Source of the DNA: Hyphomonas pacifica
GTDB lineage: Bacteria > Pseudomonadota > Alphaproteobacteria > Caulobacterales > Hyphomonadaceae
DNA length: 64,000 nucleotides
Direction: 5' to 3'
Assembly: GCF_000682675.1 (NCBI RefSeq)
Contig: NZ_AWFA01000006.1
Location: forward strand, 25,778 to 89,777
Part shown: in pieces, positions 6,818 to 15,703 of the stretch
Layout: the number at the start of each line of letters is the position of its first letter
How positions within the stretch are numbered: the stretch's first letter is position 1
Position numbers and translations under genes: made by a program
Notes under the pieces: generated by a model
Told to the model about the DNA's origin: nothing
What the model saw: only the letters and a program-made list of their open reading frames with translations
The model's database searches: none

Positions 6818-7837
6818 ATGCGCGTGTTTTCAAGATGTCTGACGGGGCTTGCGACCTGTACATTCCTGGCCTTGGCGGCGTGCGGGCAAGGCGATGCGCC
6901 CGCCGCTGAGAAACAGGCCGCCTCTGTGGCTGAGGCACAGGAAGCGGCCGCGAGGGCCGAAGCGCTCGAGACGCAGAAAGCCGCTTATGAAGCCGCGCTG
7001 GCAGAGGCGAAAGCGTCCCGAGGCACTGGCGAACCAGCGCTCTGGAGTCTGCGGGATGAAGACACAACGCTCTACATCATGGGCACCGTGCACCTCCTGC
7101 GACCGGATCTTGAATGGCGCAGCGATGCCATCGATACGGCGCTGGAAGAGGCCGATACAGTGGTCTTCGAGGCCGATGTCACCAGCCAGCAGGCTAAGTC
7201 AGAAATGATGCGCTTCATTTCCAGCAAGGGCATGTTCACAGATGGGCGCCAGCTGACCAGCCTGTTGAGCGATCTCGAGAAGGCTGAGTTGCAGAAAGCG
7301 CTGGATCACCTCGGCCTGCCGCTGGGGGCGATCCAGCCGATGAAGCCGTGGTGGGCGGCGGTAAACCTCTCCGTCATGCAGATCCAGCAGGAGGGCTTTG
7401 ATCCGAATTCCGGCGTCGAGAAAGTCATTGAGGCTGAGGCTTTGGCTGACGGAAAATCCTTTGCCTATCTGGAAACAATCGACGAACAGCTTGGCCGTCT
7501 GGCTGGTATGCCGGATGACGAGCAGGTCGATTTCCTGATCGGCTCGACTGAGTCCATCAAAGAGGGCGCAGATGTGCTTGATGTGCTGGTATCGGAATGG
7601 GTGGACGGGGATGTGCATGGCATTGGCCTGTTGATGGCCAATCCCGACATGATCGGGTCGGATGAGGTATATGACGCGCTTCTCAAGTCGCGCAATGAAG
7701 ACTGGGTAGGCAAGATTAAGGCAATGCTGGATGAGCCTGGCACGCGGCTGATTGCCGTCGGGGCTGGACACCTGGCCGGCGAGGACAGCGTCATCGAATT
7801 GCTGGAGCAGGAAGGTTATGAAGTCTCCGGGCCGTAA
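6818..7837 (+). CDS. TraB/GumN family lipoprotein
   Basis: A 339-residue protein with a lipoprotein signal: a basic start, a hydrophobic core and the lipobox L-A-A-C, so the mature protein starts at about Cys22. An alanine- and glutamate-rich linker follows. The TraB/GumN domain starts near residue 70 with A-L-W-S-L-R-D-E-D-T-T-L-Y-I-M-G-T-V-H-L-L, and the paired G-x-x-H motifs characteristic of this metalloprotease-like (Tiki-related) fold are present, the second near the C-terminus as V-G-A-G-H-L-A-G-E-D. Substrates of bacterial members are unknown. AGGAG precedes the ATG. It is the first chromosomal gene beyond the split tRNA. Confidence 0.85.
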   Translation: MRVFSRCLTGLATCTFLALAACGQGDAPAAEKQAASVAEAQEAAARAEALETQKAAYEAALAEAKASRGTGEPALWSLRDEDTTLYIMGTVHLLRPDLEWRSDAIDTALEEADTVVFEADVTSQQAKSEMMRFISSKGMFTDGRQLTSLLSDLEKAELQKALDHLGLPLGAIQPMKPWWAAVNLSVMQIQQEGFDPNSGVEKVIEAEALADGKSFAYLETIDEQLGRLAGMPDDEQVDFLIGSTESIKEGADVLDVLVSEWVDGDVHGIGLLMANPDMIGSDEVYDALLKSRNEDWVGKIKAMLDEPGTRLIAVGAGHLAGEDSVIELLEQEGYEVSGP

Positions 7838-7860
7838 GCCCGGCTTCCATTTCGTGCGTC

Positions 7861-8676
7861 TTATACCGTGTCGGCGGATCGCCGCAGGGCCAGCAGCGCC
7901 TGATCCAGAATTTCCTCACTTGCGCAGCAGACAATCTGGCCGCCCAGCTTCGGCGTGTTGCCGCGCCAATCGGTCGCAAGACCACCTGCACCACGTACGA
8001 CAGGAATTAGCGCCGCCACGTCCCAAGCCTTAAGACAGCTCTCTGCCACCAGATCAATTGTACCCGCGGCGAGGCGCGCATAAGCATAAGCATCAAGGCC
8101 ATAGCGCGCCAGGCGGGCTGTGGCGCGCAGATGCGTCCAGGCGCCCTGTTCGGCTGGATTAAGGATAAAGGGGTCTGTGGTAGAGATAACGGCGTGGCGA
8201 AGATCCTTGCAGTTCGACACGTTTAGCATCTCGGTCTGTCCGTCTTTCTGCATCGCGGCGCCACCGGGCCAGCCCAGATAGCGCTCACCTAGGACTGGCT
8301 GATCAATGACGCCTATCAAGGGAACACCATCTCTATCGCAGAGCGCGATCAGCGTAGTCCAGGAAGGCAGGCCGGCCACGAAGGCGCGGGTGCCATCAAT
8401 CGGGTCCAGCAGCCATGTCAGGCCATTGTCTGTTGGTTTTGAAGGAAATTCTTCTCCGGTGATGCCATAGGCCAGTCGCTCTGCTGCGATCAGGGCACGC
8501 ATGGCCTCTTCTGCAGCCTGGTCAGCTACTGTTACGGGGTCGAAAGCAGACTGAGGTGGCGCCTTGTTGTCGACTGCCGTCAGCGCACGAAAATGCGGCC
8601 TGATCGCTGACCAGGCCGCGTCCGCAAGTTTGCCCGCAAAGGCAAGATCTTCATCAATGGAGAAAGAAGCAGTCAT
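7861..8676 (-). CDS. hisN: Histidinol-phosphatase, inositol-monophosphatase family
   Basis: A 271-residue member of the inositol monophosphatase superfamily, most like alphaproteobacterial HisN, which removes phosphate from L-histidinol phosphate in histidine synthesis. The metal-binding motifs are G-E-E-F (about residue 100), L-L-D-P-I-D-G-T-R-A-F (about 118-128) and the C-terminal W-D-V-A-A. HisN versus a general IMPase (SuhB, CysQ) is decided by overall resemblance and not by a unique residue. It starts 33 bases after the XRE regulator, in the same direction. Confidence 0.8.
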   Translation of the reverse strand: MTASFSIDEDLAFAGKLADAAWSAIRPHFRALTAVDNKAPPQSAFDPVTVADQAAEEAMRALIAAERLAYGITGEEFPSKPTDNGLTWLLDPIDGTRAFVAGLPSWTTLIALCDRDGVPLIGVIDQPVLGERYLGWPGGAAMQKDGQTEMLNVSNCKDLRHAVISTTDPFILNPAEQGAWTHLRATARLARYGLDAYAYARLAAGTIDLVAESCLKAWDVAALIPVVRGAGGLATDWRGNTPKLGGQIVCCASEEILDQALLALRRSADTV

Positions 8677-8709
8677 CCGGCCAGGGCTTGCCTTGCCCGG
8701 AGCCCAGCG

Positions 8710-9105
8710 TCAAGCGACACCGCTATTCGTCGTGTCAGCTTCCAGCGCTTTTGCCAGCTCCAGCAATCGTTTGCGCGGGCGCTCACCGAGACGGTAATAG
8801 GCGCGTACCAGTTCCAGCGTCTCCTTTTGAGAGAGAATGTCGCCTTCCATCCGATCAGCATCATTGGCTGCGTCCGGGGCATCTGAGGCGGGGATACCAT
8901 CAAAGAAATACTGAACGGAAATATTCATGGCCTTGGCCAGTTCGTAGAGGCGAGAGGCCGTGATGCGGTTTGCGCCGCACTCATATTTCTGGATTTGTTG
9001 GAAGCGTACGCCAACCTGACCGGCGAGGTCTTGTTGTGTCATCCCCAGCAACCGGCGGCGGCGACGCAGGCGCTTGCCTACGTGGAGGTCGGTTTCATCA
9101 GCCAT
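8710..9105 (-). CDS. XRE-family helix-turn-helix regulator
   Basis: A 131-residue regulator starting at M-A-D-E-T-D-L-H-V-G. The ATG at 9105 follows AAGGAGAAAAAC, so a longer in-frame start at 9171 is rejected. Residues 8-65 form a Cro/CI-type HTH (R-L-R-R-R-R-R-L-L-G-M-T-Q-Q-D-L-A ... F-Q-Q-I-Q-K-Y-E-C-G ... A-S-R-L-Y-E-L-A-K-A). The C-terminus is a short helical tail. Proteins of this size and layout are common in Caulobacterales and Rhizobiales, often as stress or cell-cycle-associated regulators. It appears co-transcribed with hisN. Two inverted repeats in its upstream region could be self-binding sites. Confidence 0.8.
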   Translation of the reverse strand: MADETDLHVGKRLRRRRRLLGMTQQDLAGQVGVRFQQIQKYECGANRITASRLYELAKAMNISVQYFFDGIPASDAPDAANDADRMEGDILSQKETLELVRAYYRLGERPRKRLLELAKALEADTTNSGVA

Positions 9106-9136
9106 GTTTTTCTCCTTGCGGATGAGGTCTGTGCAG

Positions 9137-9170
9137 TCCCAAATTGGGATATCTGCGAGTCTCTCTCGCA
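9137..9170 (-). promoter_or_regulatory. Paired inverted repeats upstream of the XRE gene (possible autoregulatory operator)
   Basis: TCCCAA-A-TTGGGA (9137-9149) and TGCGAG-N5-CTCGCA (9154-9170) are perfect small palindromes 32-65 bases upstream of the XRE start codon, the usual place for an autorepressor site. Binding is inferred only from position and symmetry. Confidence 0.35.
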
Positions 9171-9229
9171 ATTGGCATGCCGATGGTCACGGGTGCCCAA
9201 ATTTCAGGCAGATATCACTAAATGCAGGG

Positions 9230-9356
9230 ATAAGGGCAATAACCTATTGCGTTTTGTGCGCCGCAACATAAATCTGGTCATGCACTTCGGTGCAGACGCC
9301 TCTGGCGTTTCCTCCCTTTGACCTCGGCCGCGCTTACTGAGCGCGGCCTTTTTTTT
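9230..9356 (+). ncRNA. Candidate small RNA ending in an orphan terminator
   Basis: No rightward gene precedes the strong terminator at 9326-9356. Upstream of it lie successive hairpins: GCAATA/TATTGC (9236-9250), TGCAC-TTCG-GTGCA with a stable UUCG tetraloop (9281-9294), and ACGCC-TCT-GGCGT (9296-9308). Then comes an unpaired TTTCCTCCC, which resembles an anti-Shine-Dalgarno motif, and then the terminator. This is the architecture of alphaproteobacterial trans-acting sRNAs. The 5' end is a guess. A small ORF ending near 9321 is less likely. Confidence 0.45.
9326..9356 (+). terminator. Strong rightward intrinsic terminator with no coding gene upstream
   Basis: GGCCGCGCT and AGCGCGGCC pair around a five-base loop and are followed by eight T residues on the plus strand. 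Confidence 0.85.
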
Positions 9357-9390
9357 GCGCTCACAAAAGAATGGATCAGGCTGTCGGCTT

Positions 9391-10359
9391 CTAGCGGACC
9401 GGAATGTGGCCTGAGGCTGAGACTATCTCTTGAATAACCGTCGAAACGGCGGCGCGCATGCTATCGAAAGTCCCTAACGGGCTGACGTTGCCTTCATCCA
9501 TGTAAAGTCCGCGATTGATTTCTATCTGCAGTGCATGGACGTTGCGTTTGGGGCGCCCATAGCGTCGGGTTGTGTAGCCGCCCGCATAAGGCGCATTTCG
9601 CGCCACGGTTAACCCTTGGGCGCGGAAGGCCCGTTCTACACGGCCAGTCAGCCGCGGATCACAGCTGGAGCCAAACCTGTCACCCAGGACGATATCTGCC
9701 AGATGGCGCCTGCCGGGCTGGACGCTAGGCATGGAATGGCAATCGATCAGGATCACGCGGCCATGTATCTCTTTCAGGGTAGCCAGTTCCAGGCTGAGGC
9801 GCTGGTGATAGGCATCATGTATATCTGTCAGCCGTGCAGCTCCTTCAGCGCGGGACATGCGTTGACCATAAATTTCTTCCCCTTGTGAAGCGACACGAGG
9901 CAGGCAGCCAAGGCCAGCCTCTACGCGGGCTGTAGGGGCGCCACAGGCACGGGGCACGCCATCATGGAACATGGTCGGATCCAGTTCACGCGGGTCTCGA
10001 TTAAGATCGGTGACGGAGCGGGCATAACGGGCGGCCATCAGGATAGCCCCATGCGCGTGGGCATCTTCAAACAACTGTTCAACGAAGGCATCTTCAGTGC
10101 GCCTTACCGTTTCCAGAGGCACGCACAGCGCCGATTTCATACTCTCAGGATAGACATTTCCGGAGTGAGGAGAGGCGAAAATGACAGGGCCGTGCACTTT
10201 CTCCGGAAAATGCAGCGTGAACGGGTCTTTATATCGAATAGGGGCGGACGCCAGCTGCGAAGCGTCCTGCGCAGATTGAAAATGCGCAGATGTATCAAGA
10301 AATTGGGGGGCATCCGTCATACGGCTTATGGTTTCCCAGTTCGCCCGAAGGTCAAGCAT
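9391..10359 (-). CDS. N-formylglutamate amidohydrolase family protein
   Basis: A 322-residue member of the N-formylglutamate amidohydrolase (HutG-like/FGase) family, which hydrolyses N-formyl-L-glutamate to formate and glutamate. Key features are I-F-A-S-P-H-S-G-N-V-Y-P near residue 62 (a metal-ligand region), R-T-E-D-A-F-V-E, a central L-I-D-C-H-S-M-P and, later, Q-I-E-I-N-R-G-L-Y-M. A start at M-T-D-A-P (10320) is also possible and would remove 13 residues. It is divergent from cpdR, a conserved neighbourhood in many alphaproteobacteria. No other hut genes are nearby, so a role in histidine breakdown is not shown. Confidence 0.85.
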   Translation of the reverse strand: MLDLRANWETISRMTDAPQFLDTSAHFQSAQDASQLASAPIRYKDPFTLHFPEKVHGPVIFASPHSGNVYPESMKSALCVPLETVRRTEDAFVEQLFEDAHAHGAILMAARYARSVTDLNRDPRELDPTMFHDGVPRACGAPTARVEAGLGCLPRVASQGEEIYGQRMSRAEGAARLTDIHDAYHQRLSLELATLKEIHGRVILIDCHSMPSVQPGRRHLADIVLGDRFGSSCDPRLTGRVERAFRAQGLTVARNAPYAGGYTTRRYGRPKRNVHALQIEINRGLYMDEGNVSPLGTFDSMRAAVSTVIQEIVSASGHIPVR

Positions 10360-10482
10360 TTTCCCGCTCTTGCATCTCTTGGGGGTGCAAAAACCTTCTC
10401 ACGAAAAAGGGCTATTCACCCATGATTTACCCAACTGCGTCTTTATGGTTAGGGTTCGAGTTCCAAGAGGGGGGCATTCAGC

Positions 10483-10842
10483 GTGACCAAGATCCTGCTG
10501 GCCGAAGATGACGATTCCATGCGAACTTTCCTGGCTGCCGCATTGCGCCGCGCGGGCCATGAAGTTCAGGACTATGCCGATGGCGAGACGGCGCTCTCCG
10601 CGCTGGAGCGCGAAGTCTTTGATTTGTTGCTAACGGATATCGTCATGCCGGGGCTTGATGGCATTGAGCTGGCGCGCCGAGGGGCTGAACTTGATCCGGC
10701 CATGAAGATTGTGTTCATCACTGGCTTTGCCGCTGTGGCACTATCCTCTGGTGCCCCGACGCCTGCAGGCGCAAAAGTTCTGTCCAAGCCCTTCCATCTG
10801 CGTGAAATCGTCGACGAAGTCGACAAGGTTATGGCGGCATAA
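10483..10842 (+). CDS. cpdR: Response regulator CpdR
   Basis: A 119-residue stand-alone receiver: the acidic pair D-D-D-S near residue 9, the phosphoacceptor Asp in L-L-L-T-D-I-V-M-P (about residue 51), a Thr/Ser in F-I-T-G-F-A and the conserved Lys in L-S-K-P-F. Sequence and length match CpdR, which in Caulobacter takes ClpXP to the pole and controls CtrA and PdeA degradation when unphosphorylated. The start is GTG, preceded by AAGAGGGGGG. The stop overlaps the next ATG by one base. Confidence 0.92.
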   Translation: MTKILLAEDDDSMRTFLAAALRRAGHEVQDYADGETALSALEREVFDLLLTDIVMPGLDGIELARRGAELDPAMKIVFITGFAAVALSSGAPTPAGAKVLSKPFHLREIVDEVDKVMAA

Positions 10843-11162
10843 TGGGCGGGGGCTCGGATCATGAGCCTCAGAAGCTGTTGAAATCAGTTGTCAATGATGC
10901 CGGGCGGCATTTTTTCGATGCCCCGGCTGCACTGAGTATGGACGAATGTGTCATCCGTCTTGGGTTCCTGGAGGGGGTAAATATCGTTTCCATGGTGCCA
11001 GCTGAGATTGGCCAATGGCTTGTCTTCCAGTTTGAAGGCTATGCATTCTCTGCCAGTAATCCGTTTGGGGAGGTTTGGTTTTTTGCCGATGACCCCGAAA
11101 CGCCGGAAGGAATACTGCAGAAAATTGCTCTATGCGTCGTTGGACCGACAAAGGCGTCTTGA
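10842..11162 (+). CDS. Hypothetical protein coupled to cpdR
   Basis: A 106-residue protein whose ATG shares one base with the cpdR stop (TAATG), implying translational coupling. It is soluble, with aromatic-rich strands (Q-W-L-V-F-Q-F-E-G-Y-A-F-S and E-V-W-F-F-A-D-D-P) and no recognisable catalytic residues. I do not recognise the family; a partner or modulator of CpdR is only a guess from position. Confidence 0.6.
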   Translation: MGGGSDHEPQKLLKSVVNDAGRHFFDAPAALSMDECVIRLGFLEGVNIVSMVPAEIGQWLVFQFEGYAFSASNPFGEVWFFADDPETPEGILQKIALCVVGPTKAS

Positions 11163-11208
11163 CGACACGCGTCGAATTATCCATTACCCCTGCTTCCCGA
11201 CGGGATCG

Positions 11209-11283
<75 letters not shown>

Positions 11284-11350
11284 TTCACTTCAGAGATTTT
11301 CCTATATTAACGCGTTACGCCCCGGTTTGACGACAGGCTTGCGTGAACAT

Positions 11351-11379
11351 AAAAAGCCGACCTTCACAAGGTCGGCTTT
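11351..11379 (-). terminator. Terminator downstream of purA
   Basis: AGCCGACCTT and AAGGTCGGCT pair around a three-base loop. On the minus strand the stem is followed by TTTTTATG, 47 bases past the purA stop. Confidence 0.85.
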
Positions 11380-11425
11380 AGAGACAGGGGAAACTGTTGT
11401 CGTATGAGCCATTGGCTCAACAGGA

Positions 11426-12718
11426 TCACCCCTCAAAGGGGTCTTTCATCAGGATGACGTCTTCGCGCTCGGGAGAGGTGGAGACCAGGGCGCAGGGTTT
11501 GCCGACGAGTTCTTCCAGGCGGCGGACATATTTGACAGCTTCGGCTGGCAGGTCCGCCCAGGAGCGCGCGCCTGCGGTAGAGCCTTTCCAGCCCTGCAGG
11601 GTCTCATAGACAGGTTCCACAGCCGCCTGATCGGTGAGACCGGCGGGGTAATAGTCGATCTCCTGACCGTTCAGCTTGTAGGCCACGCAGACCTTGATCT
11701 CGTCAAAGCCGTCCAGCACGTCAAGCTTGGTCAGGGCGAGGCCGTTGACGCCGGAGGTGGCACAGGCCTGACGCACCATGACGCTATCAAACCAGCCGCA
11801 GCGGCGAGCCCTGCCAGTGTTCACACCAACTTCGCGGCCAACAGTGCCGAGACGCTCGCCGATTTCATTGTCCTGCTCGGTAGGGAAGGGGCCTGAGCCG
11901 ACGCGCGTCGTATAGGCCTTGGCAAGACCCAGCACGTAGGAGATCGCGCCAGGACCCACGCCTGCACCTGCAGAGGCATTGCCCGCCACCACATTCGAGG
12001 AGGTGACAAATGGATAGGTGCCGTGGTCAACATCCAGCATGACGCCTTGCGCGCCTTCAAACAGGATGCGCTTGCCGGCGCGGACTTGCTCGTCCAGCAG
12101 CTTCCAGGCCGGCTTGGCATAGGCCAGTATTTGATCGGCAATCTTCAACAGTTCTGCTTTCAGCGCCTTGCCATCCGGTTCAGGCAGGCCAACACCCGCA
12201 CGCAATGGTTTGTGGTGGGCCAGAAGGCGCTCGATTTTAAGGTCCAGCGCCGCCGGATCAGCGAGGTCTGCAACACGGATGGCGCGGCGGCCTACGCGGT
12301 CTTCATAGGCCGGGCCAATGCCGCGCTTGGTGGTGCCGATCTGTCCGGCGCCAAGGGCGCCTTCGCGGGCGGCATCAATATCCTTGTGCCAGGGCAGGAT
12401 CAGCGAGGCATTGTCGGCCAGGACCAGTGTGTCCGGGCTGACTTCGACGCCTTGCGACTGAATGCCCTCGATTTCCTGCAGCATGTGCCAGGGGTCCACG
12501 ACCACGCCATTGCCGATGACAGACAGCTTGCCGCCCCGCACGAGGCCGGATGGCAGCAGGGCCAGCTTGAAGACCTTGCCGTCGATGACCAGCGTATGGC
12601 CGGCATTGTGGCCCCCTTGAAAGCGCACAACAACGTCAGCCCGGCTGGACAGCCAGTCAACGATCTTGCCCTTGCCCTCATCGCCCCATTGGGCCCCGAC
12701 AACGACTACTCCGGCCAT
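11426..12718 (-). CDS. purA: Adenylosuccinate synthetase
   Basis: A 430-residue PurA of normal length, which joins IMP and aspartate using GTP to give adenylosuccinate, the first step from IMP to AMP. The P-loop-like start [11 protein letters not shown] is at residues 8-18, with the catalytic Asp in [14 protein letters not shown] carries the catalytic His. The IMP-binding K-R-G-I-G-P-A-Y region and the GTP-binding signature [13 protein letters not shown] are intact. It is transcribed alone, with a clear terminator. Confidence 0.97.
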   Translation of the reverse strand: MAGVVVVGAQWGDEGKGKIVDWLSSRADVVVRFQGGHNAGHTLVIDGKVFKLALLPSGLVRGGKLSVIGNGVVVDPWHMLQEIEGIQSQGVEVSPDTLVLADNASLILPWHKDIDAAREGALGAGQIGTTKRGIGPAYEDRVGRRAIRVADLADPAALDLKIERLLAHHKPLRAGVGLPEPDGKALKAELLKIADQILAYAKPAWKLLDEQVRAGKRILFEGAQGVMLDVDHGTYPFVTSSNVVAGNASAGAGVGPGAISYVLGLAKAYTTRVGSGPFPTEQDNEIGERLGTVGREVGVNTGRARRCGWFDSVMVRQACATSGVNGLALTKLDVLDGFDEIKVCVAYKLNGQEIDYYPAGLTDQAAVEPVYETLQGWKGSTAGARSWADLPAEAVKYVRRLEELVGKPCALVSTSPEREDVILMKDPFEG

Positions 12719-12812
12719 GATTCCTGCTCCTGCAAAGTCCGCGGCGACATGGGCAGGATTTGGCGGCTAAATGCAAGGGGGGGCGTGAAATCCCTTTGCC
12801 GCACCCCTGGGC

Positions 12813-14279
12813 TCAGACGAGGTCGTAATCCTCCAGCTTCACCTCTGCTACGATATCGGCATAGGCGCGGGTATGGCTGGCCCAGTTCTGGGTGATCTTG
12901 CCTGAGCCGGTCTTGTACCAGCTATTGCAGGCCGGATCGGCCCATACAGTCTTGCCCAATTGCTCCTGCAGCTCCTTGTTGAAGGCATCCTGTATCTCCT
13001 GGCGCGGAGACATGGCGGCCGCGCCTGTCTCGTCGAGTTTCTGCAGAGCCTGGATCGTATATTCCACCTGCCGCTCCAGCATGAAGGTGATGGAGTTGTG
13101 GCCAAGATTTGTGTTCGGGCCGTAGAGGATGAACAGGTTCGGATAGTCTGCGACGGTGATACCGAGATAGGCTTCAGGTCCGTCCTGCCACTTTTCTGTA
13201 ATAGACACGCCGTCGCGCCCGATAACATCGACAGACCAGCGCCAGCCGGTTGTTTCAAATCCCGTGGCGAAGGCGATCACATCATATTCGTGAACCGCCC
13301 CGTCTTTTGTGTGGATGCCTTCTGGCACAATGGCGTCGATGCCTGGCGTGATCAGGTCGACATGCGGTTTGGTCAGCGTGGTGAAATAGTCATCCGAGAT
13401 CAGGATACGGCGACAACCGACCGGATAATCCGGCGTGAGCTTCTTGCGCAGGTCTTCATCCTCCACCTGATCATGCAGGTGGTCGGTCGCCTGGCGGGTA
13501 AAGGCTGCGCGGCCCTCAGGGGTCCATTCAAAGGCCTGCCAGAAGAAATAGTCTGAGTTTTCATAGATTAGGCGGCGATTGATCTCTGCAAATTCAATTG
13601 CCTTTTCGGGCTGGGTCATCATCATCGCCTTCTCTTCGGGCGAGATGAAACGGTCATTGCGCGGCACAACCCAATTGGGAGAGCGCTGGAAGACGCCAAC
13701 ATTGGCGCAGACTTTTGCGACTTCAGGGATGATCTGAATGGCGCTTGCGGCAGAGCCAATAATGGCAATGCGCTTGCCCTTCAGGTCGACAGAATGATCC
13801 CATTCGGCGGAATGCATGATCGCGCCATTGAAACTGTCCTTGCCGGGAATATCCGGCCAGAAGGGTCTGTTCAGTTGGCCTAACGCGCCGATGACGGCAT
13901 CGGCTTCATATGTGTCGCCCTTCGTACTGGTAACGGTCCATTTGCGTGAGTCTTCATTCCAGACGGCTTTTTTGGCGCCTTCATTCAGGTGCAGACTCGG
14001 GCGCAGCTGGAAGCGATCCGTGATCTCTTCCGCATAGGCCTGAATTTCCGGCTGCTGTGGATAGATCCGACTCCAGTTCATCGATTGCGCGAAGGAGAGC
14101 TGGTACAGCGCCACCGGCACATCACAGGCGCAGCCCGGATAGGTGTTTTGAGCCCAGGTTCCACCGACGCGGTCACCTTGCTCAAGAATGGTGTAGCTAT
14201 ACCCGGCTTCCTGCAGCTTGATGGCTGCCGTCAGGCCGCCGAGGCCTGCACCAATGATGACAATATGCTTCTCCGGCAT
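12813..14279 (-). CDS. Flavin-containing Baeyer-Villiger-type monooxygenase
   Basis: A 488-residue class B flavoprotein monooxygenase. Residues 7-12 form the FAD Rossmann motif (G-A-G-L-G-G), followed by G-G-T-W and Y-P-G-C-A-C-D. The BVMO fingerprint F-x-G-x-x-x-H-x-x-x-W is present (F-N-G-A-I-M-H-S-A-E-W, about 150-160), as is the second, NADPH-binding GxGxxA-type fold (I-G-S-A-A-S-A-I-Q). A-T-G-F-E-T occurs near residue 342. It would insert oxygen into ketones using NADPH and O2; the substrate cannot be told. No dedicated pathway surrounds it. Confidence 0.85.
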   Translation of the reverse strand: MPEKHIVIIGAGLGGLTAAIKLQEAGYSYTILEQGDRVGGTWAQNTYPGCACDVPVALYQLSFAQSMNWSRIYPQQPEIQAYAEEITDRFQLRPSLHLNEGAKKAVWNEDSRKWTVTSTKGDTYEADAVIGALGQLNRPFWPDIPGKDSFNGAIMHSAEWDHSVDLKGKRIAIIGSAASAIQIIPEVAKVCANVGVFQRSPNWVVPRNDRFISPEEKAMMMTQPEKAIEFAEINRRLIYENSDYFFWQAFEWTPEGRAAFTRQATDHLHDQVEDEDLRKKLTPDYPVGCRRILISDDYFTTLTKPHVDLITPGIDAIVPEGIHTKDGAVHEYDVIAFATGFETTGWRWSVDVIGRDGVSITEKWQDGPEAYLGITVADYPNLFILYGPNTNLGHNSITFMLERQVEYTIQALQKLDETGAAAMSPRQEIQDAFNKELQEQLGKTVWADPACNSWYKTGSGKITQNWASHTRAYADIVAEVKLEDYDLV

Positions 14280-14357
14280 GCATGTTTCCTCCGATTATAT
14301 TTTCGGAGAAGAGTGTCATGCCTGCAGCGTTTCACAAGGGGTGCCGCAAGGCGAGCC

Positions 14358-14936
14358 TTAATTGTCGAATTTATAGGACAGGCGCACGCCAATATTATCG
14401 AGGCCCTGATTGCGCCCATTGCCAAGAATCTGGCCGTGGCTGAGGTGTTCGTACATCACCTCTGCGCCCCAAGTTTCGTTGAAGTCATAGTGCAGGCCAA
14501 ATGTGGTACGGAACAGGTCTCGAGAGCCTAGAAGAACATGTTCTTCGGTGAAGGCATCACCGCGCGGGTCACCTTGAGGGAAGGGGCTCGACAGTTCTCC
14601 ATCATGCACCACGTAACCGACACTCGGCTCAAACGCCCATTTTTCTGTAAAGGGAAAAGACCAGTGCAGGCCGACGCCGCCAAAGCTGGTATCGCCTTGC
14701 GTGTTCAGGCTGGCCATAGCGTAGGGCTTAGGACTCCAGATCACATCGAGAAAGTCAGGAGAGGTGAACAGCAATTCGCCACTGATGTTCTGGCCAGGCT
14801 CCTTGTCGGCATTGTCGCAGTCCAGCACGCAGATGTTTTCCTGCATCACGCCGAAACGGGCTTCGCTGAAAATGTCTGCTGAGGCAGTGGCAGCCAGCAG
14901 GGCTGCACTCAGAGTCAGGGTGACGGCGCGAATCAT
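14358..14936 (-). CDS. PagL-like lipid A 3-O-deacylase (acyloxyacyl hydrolase family)
   Basis: A 192-residue outer membrane beta-barrel protein with a Sec signal (cleavage probably after A-S-A near residue 20). Alternating aromatic strands follow, and the end Y-E-H-L-S-H-G-Q ... D-N-I-G-V-R-L-S-Y-K-F matches the PagL region carrying the catalytic His-Ser pair and the C-terminal aromatic residue. PagL removes the 3-O acyl chain of lipid A. The extra cysteine pair early in the mature protein (C-V-L-D-C) is unusual for the family. Activity is inferred from family resemblance. Confidence 0.7.
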   Translation of the reverse strand: MIRAVTLTLSAALLAATASADIFSEARFGVMQENICVLDCDNADKEPGQNISGELLFTSPDFLDVIWSPKPYAMASLNTQGDTSFGGVGLHWSFPFTEKWAFEPSVGYVVHDGELSSPFPQGDPRGDAFTEEHVLLGSRDLFRTTFGLHYDFNETWGAEVMYEHLSHGQILGNGRNQGLDNIGVRLSYKFDN

Positions 14937-15003
14937 AATCTTTCCCCTTTGTAAGATTTCCCTTCACAAGGGAGCGAAACATCGCGCCGTCAAGAAAGTT
15001 CCA

Positions 15004-15591
15004 TCAGGCTTTGCCGCGAACCCACCGTTCCGTGACTTCAGCGACACGCTTGCCGAACAGTTCGGCAGTCTTCAGATCAGCTGCATCAGGGCCGTCTTCA
15101 GCAGACAAGTCTGTTAGGGCCTGCGTGGCGAGACCTGTTGCATGGCCCGCGCGGTTCAGGGCACCTTCGAATTCATGGGCAGAGGCATTGAAGCCCGGCT
15201 TCATGCCGAAATTCACCCAGATCATGCCGTGTTGCCCGGCCAAAGTGGCAAATTGGGCGAGGGTGGAGGATTTGTCCCCTGCCAGAGCACCGGAATTGGT
15301 GAAGCCAGCGGCAATCTTGTCTTTCCAGGCGTCTGCGAACCAGGATTTGGAGCTTGCGTCCATGAATTGCTTCATTGGAGCAGAGGCCGAGCCCATATAG
15401 GTTGGCGAGCCAAAGATAATGGCATCTGCGGTGGCCAGTTCATCCCATGGTCCCGTATCGGGAGAGGCGAGGTCTTCCGCCTTGTAGAGGGTAACGTCTG
15501 CGCCTGTGTCCGCGGCGCCCTTAAAGACGTGTTCTGCAACCTTGGCCGTGTGGCCGTAGCCGGAATGATAAACAATTGCGATCTTTGTCAT
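15004..15591 (-). CDS. Flavodoxin-family NAD(P)H:quinone oxidoreductase (WrbA-like)
   Basis: A 195-residue flavodoxin-fold protein. The FMN phosphate loop is I-V-Y-H-S-G-Y-G-H-T-A (residues 6-16), and A-I-I-F-G-S-P-T-Y-M-G-S is the second FMN contact. The layout matches WrbA-type quinone reductases, which make two-electron reductions of quinones and protect against oxidative stress. No redox partner gene is adjacent. It stands alone, downstream of serA and in the same direction. Confidence 0.82.
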   Translation of the reverse strand: MTKIAIVYHSGYGHTAKVAEHVFKGAADTGADVTLYKAEDLASPDTGPWDELATADAIIFGSPTYMGSASAPMKQFMDASSKSWFADAWKDKIAAGFTNSGALAGDKSSTLAQFATLAGQHGMIWVNFGMKPGFNASAHEFEGALNRAGHATGLATQALTDLSAEDGPDAADLKTAELFGKRVAEVTERWVRGKA

Positions 15592-15625
15592 GGGAAACCC
15601 CTTTTCATGTTTGCAAGGGTCAGAT

Positions 15626-15657
15626 GGGGCGGATTTATGTGTGAATAAATCCGCCCC
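15626..15657 (-). terminator. Stem-loop between serA and the flavodoxin gene
   Basis: A perfect 13-pair stem (GGGGCGGATTTAT with its complement, six-base loop) lies 47 bases past the serA stop. It lacks a T run on the minus strand, so termination is plausible but it may instead be an mRNA-end stabiliser. Confidence 0.5.
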
Positions 15658-15703
15658 TTTGGCATAGGATCTATGCGTCTTTCGAATGAAAGGCGTTTGG
15701 GTC

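Noticed and set aside
8995..9321. 108-residue rightward frame ending just before the orphan terminator
   Set aside because: Most of it is antisense to the XRE gene and it lacks a start signal; the hairpin series before the terminator fits a small RNA better.
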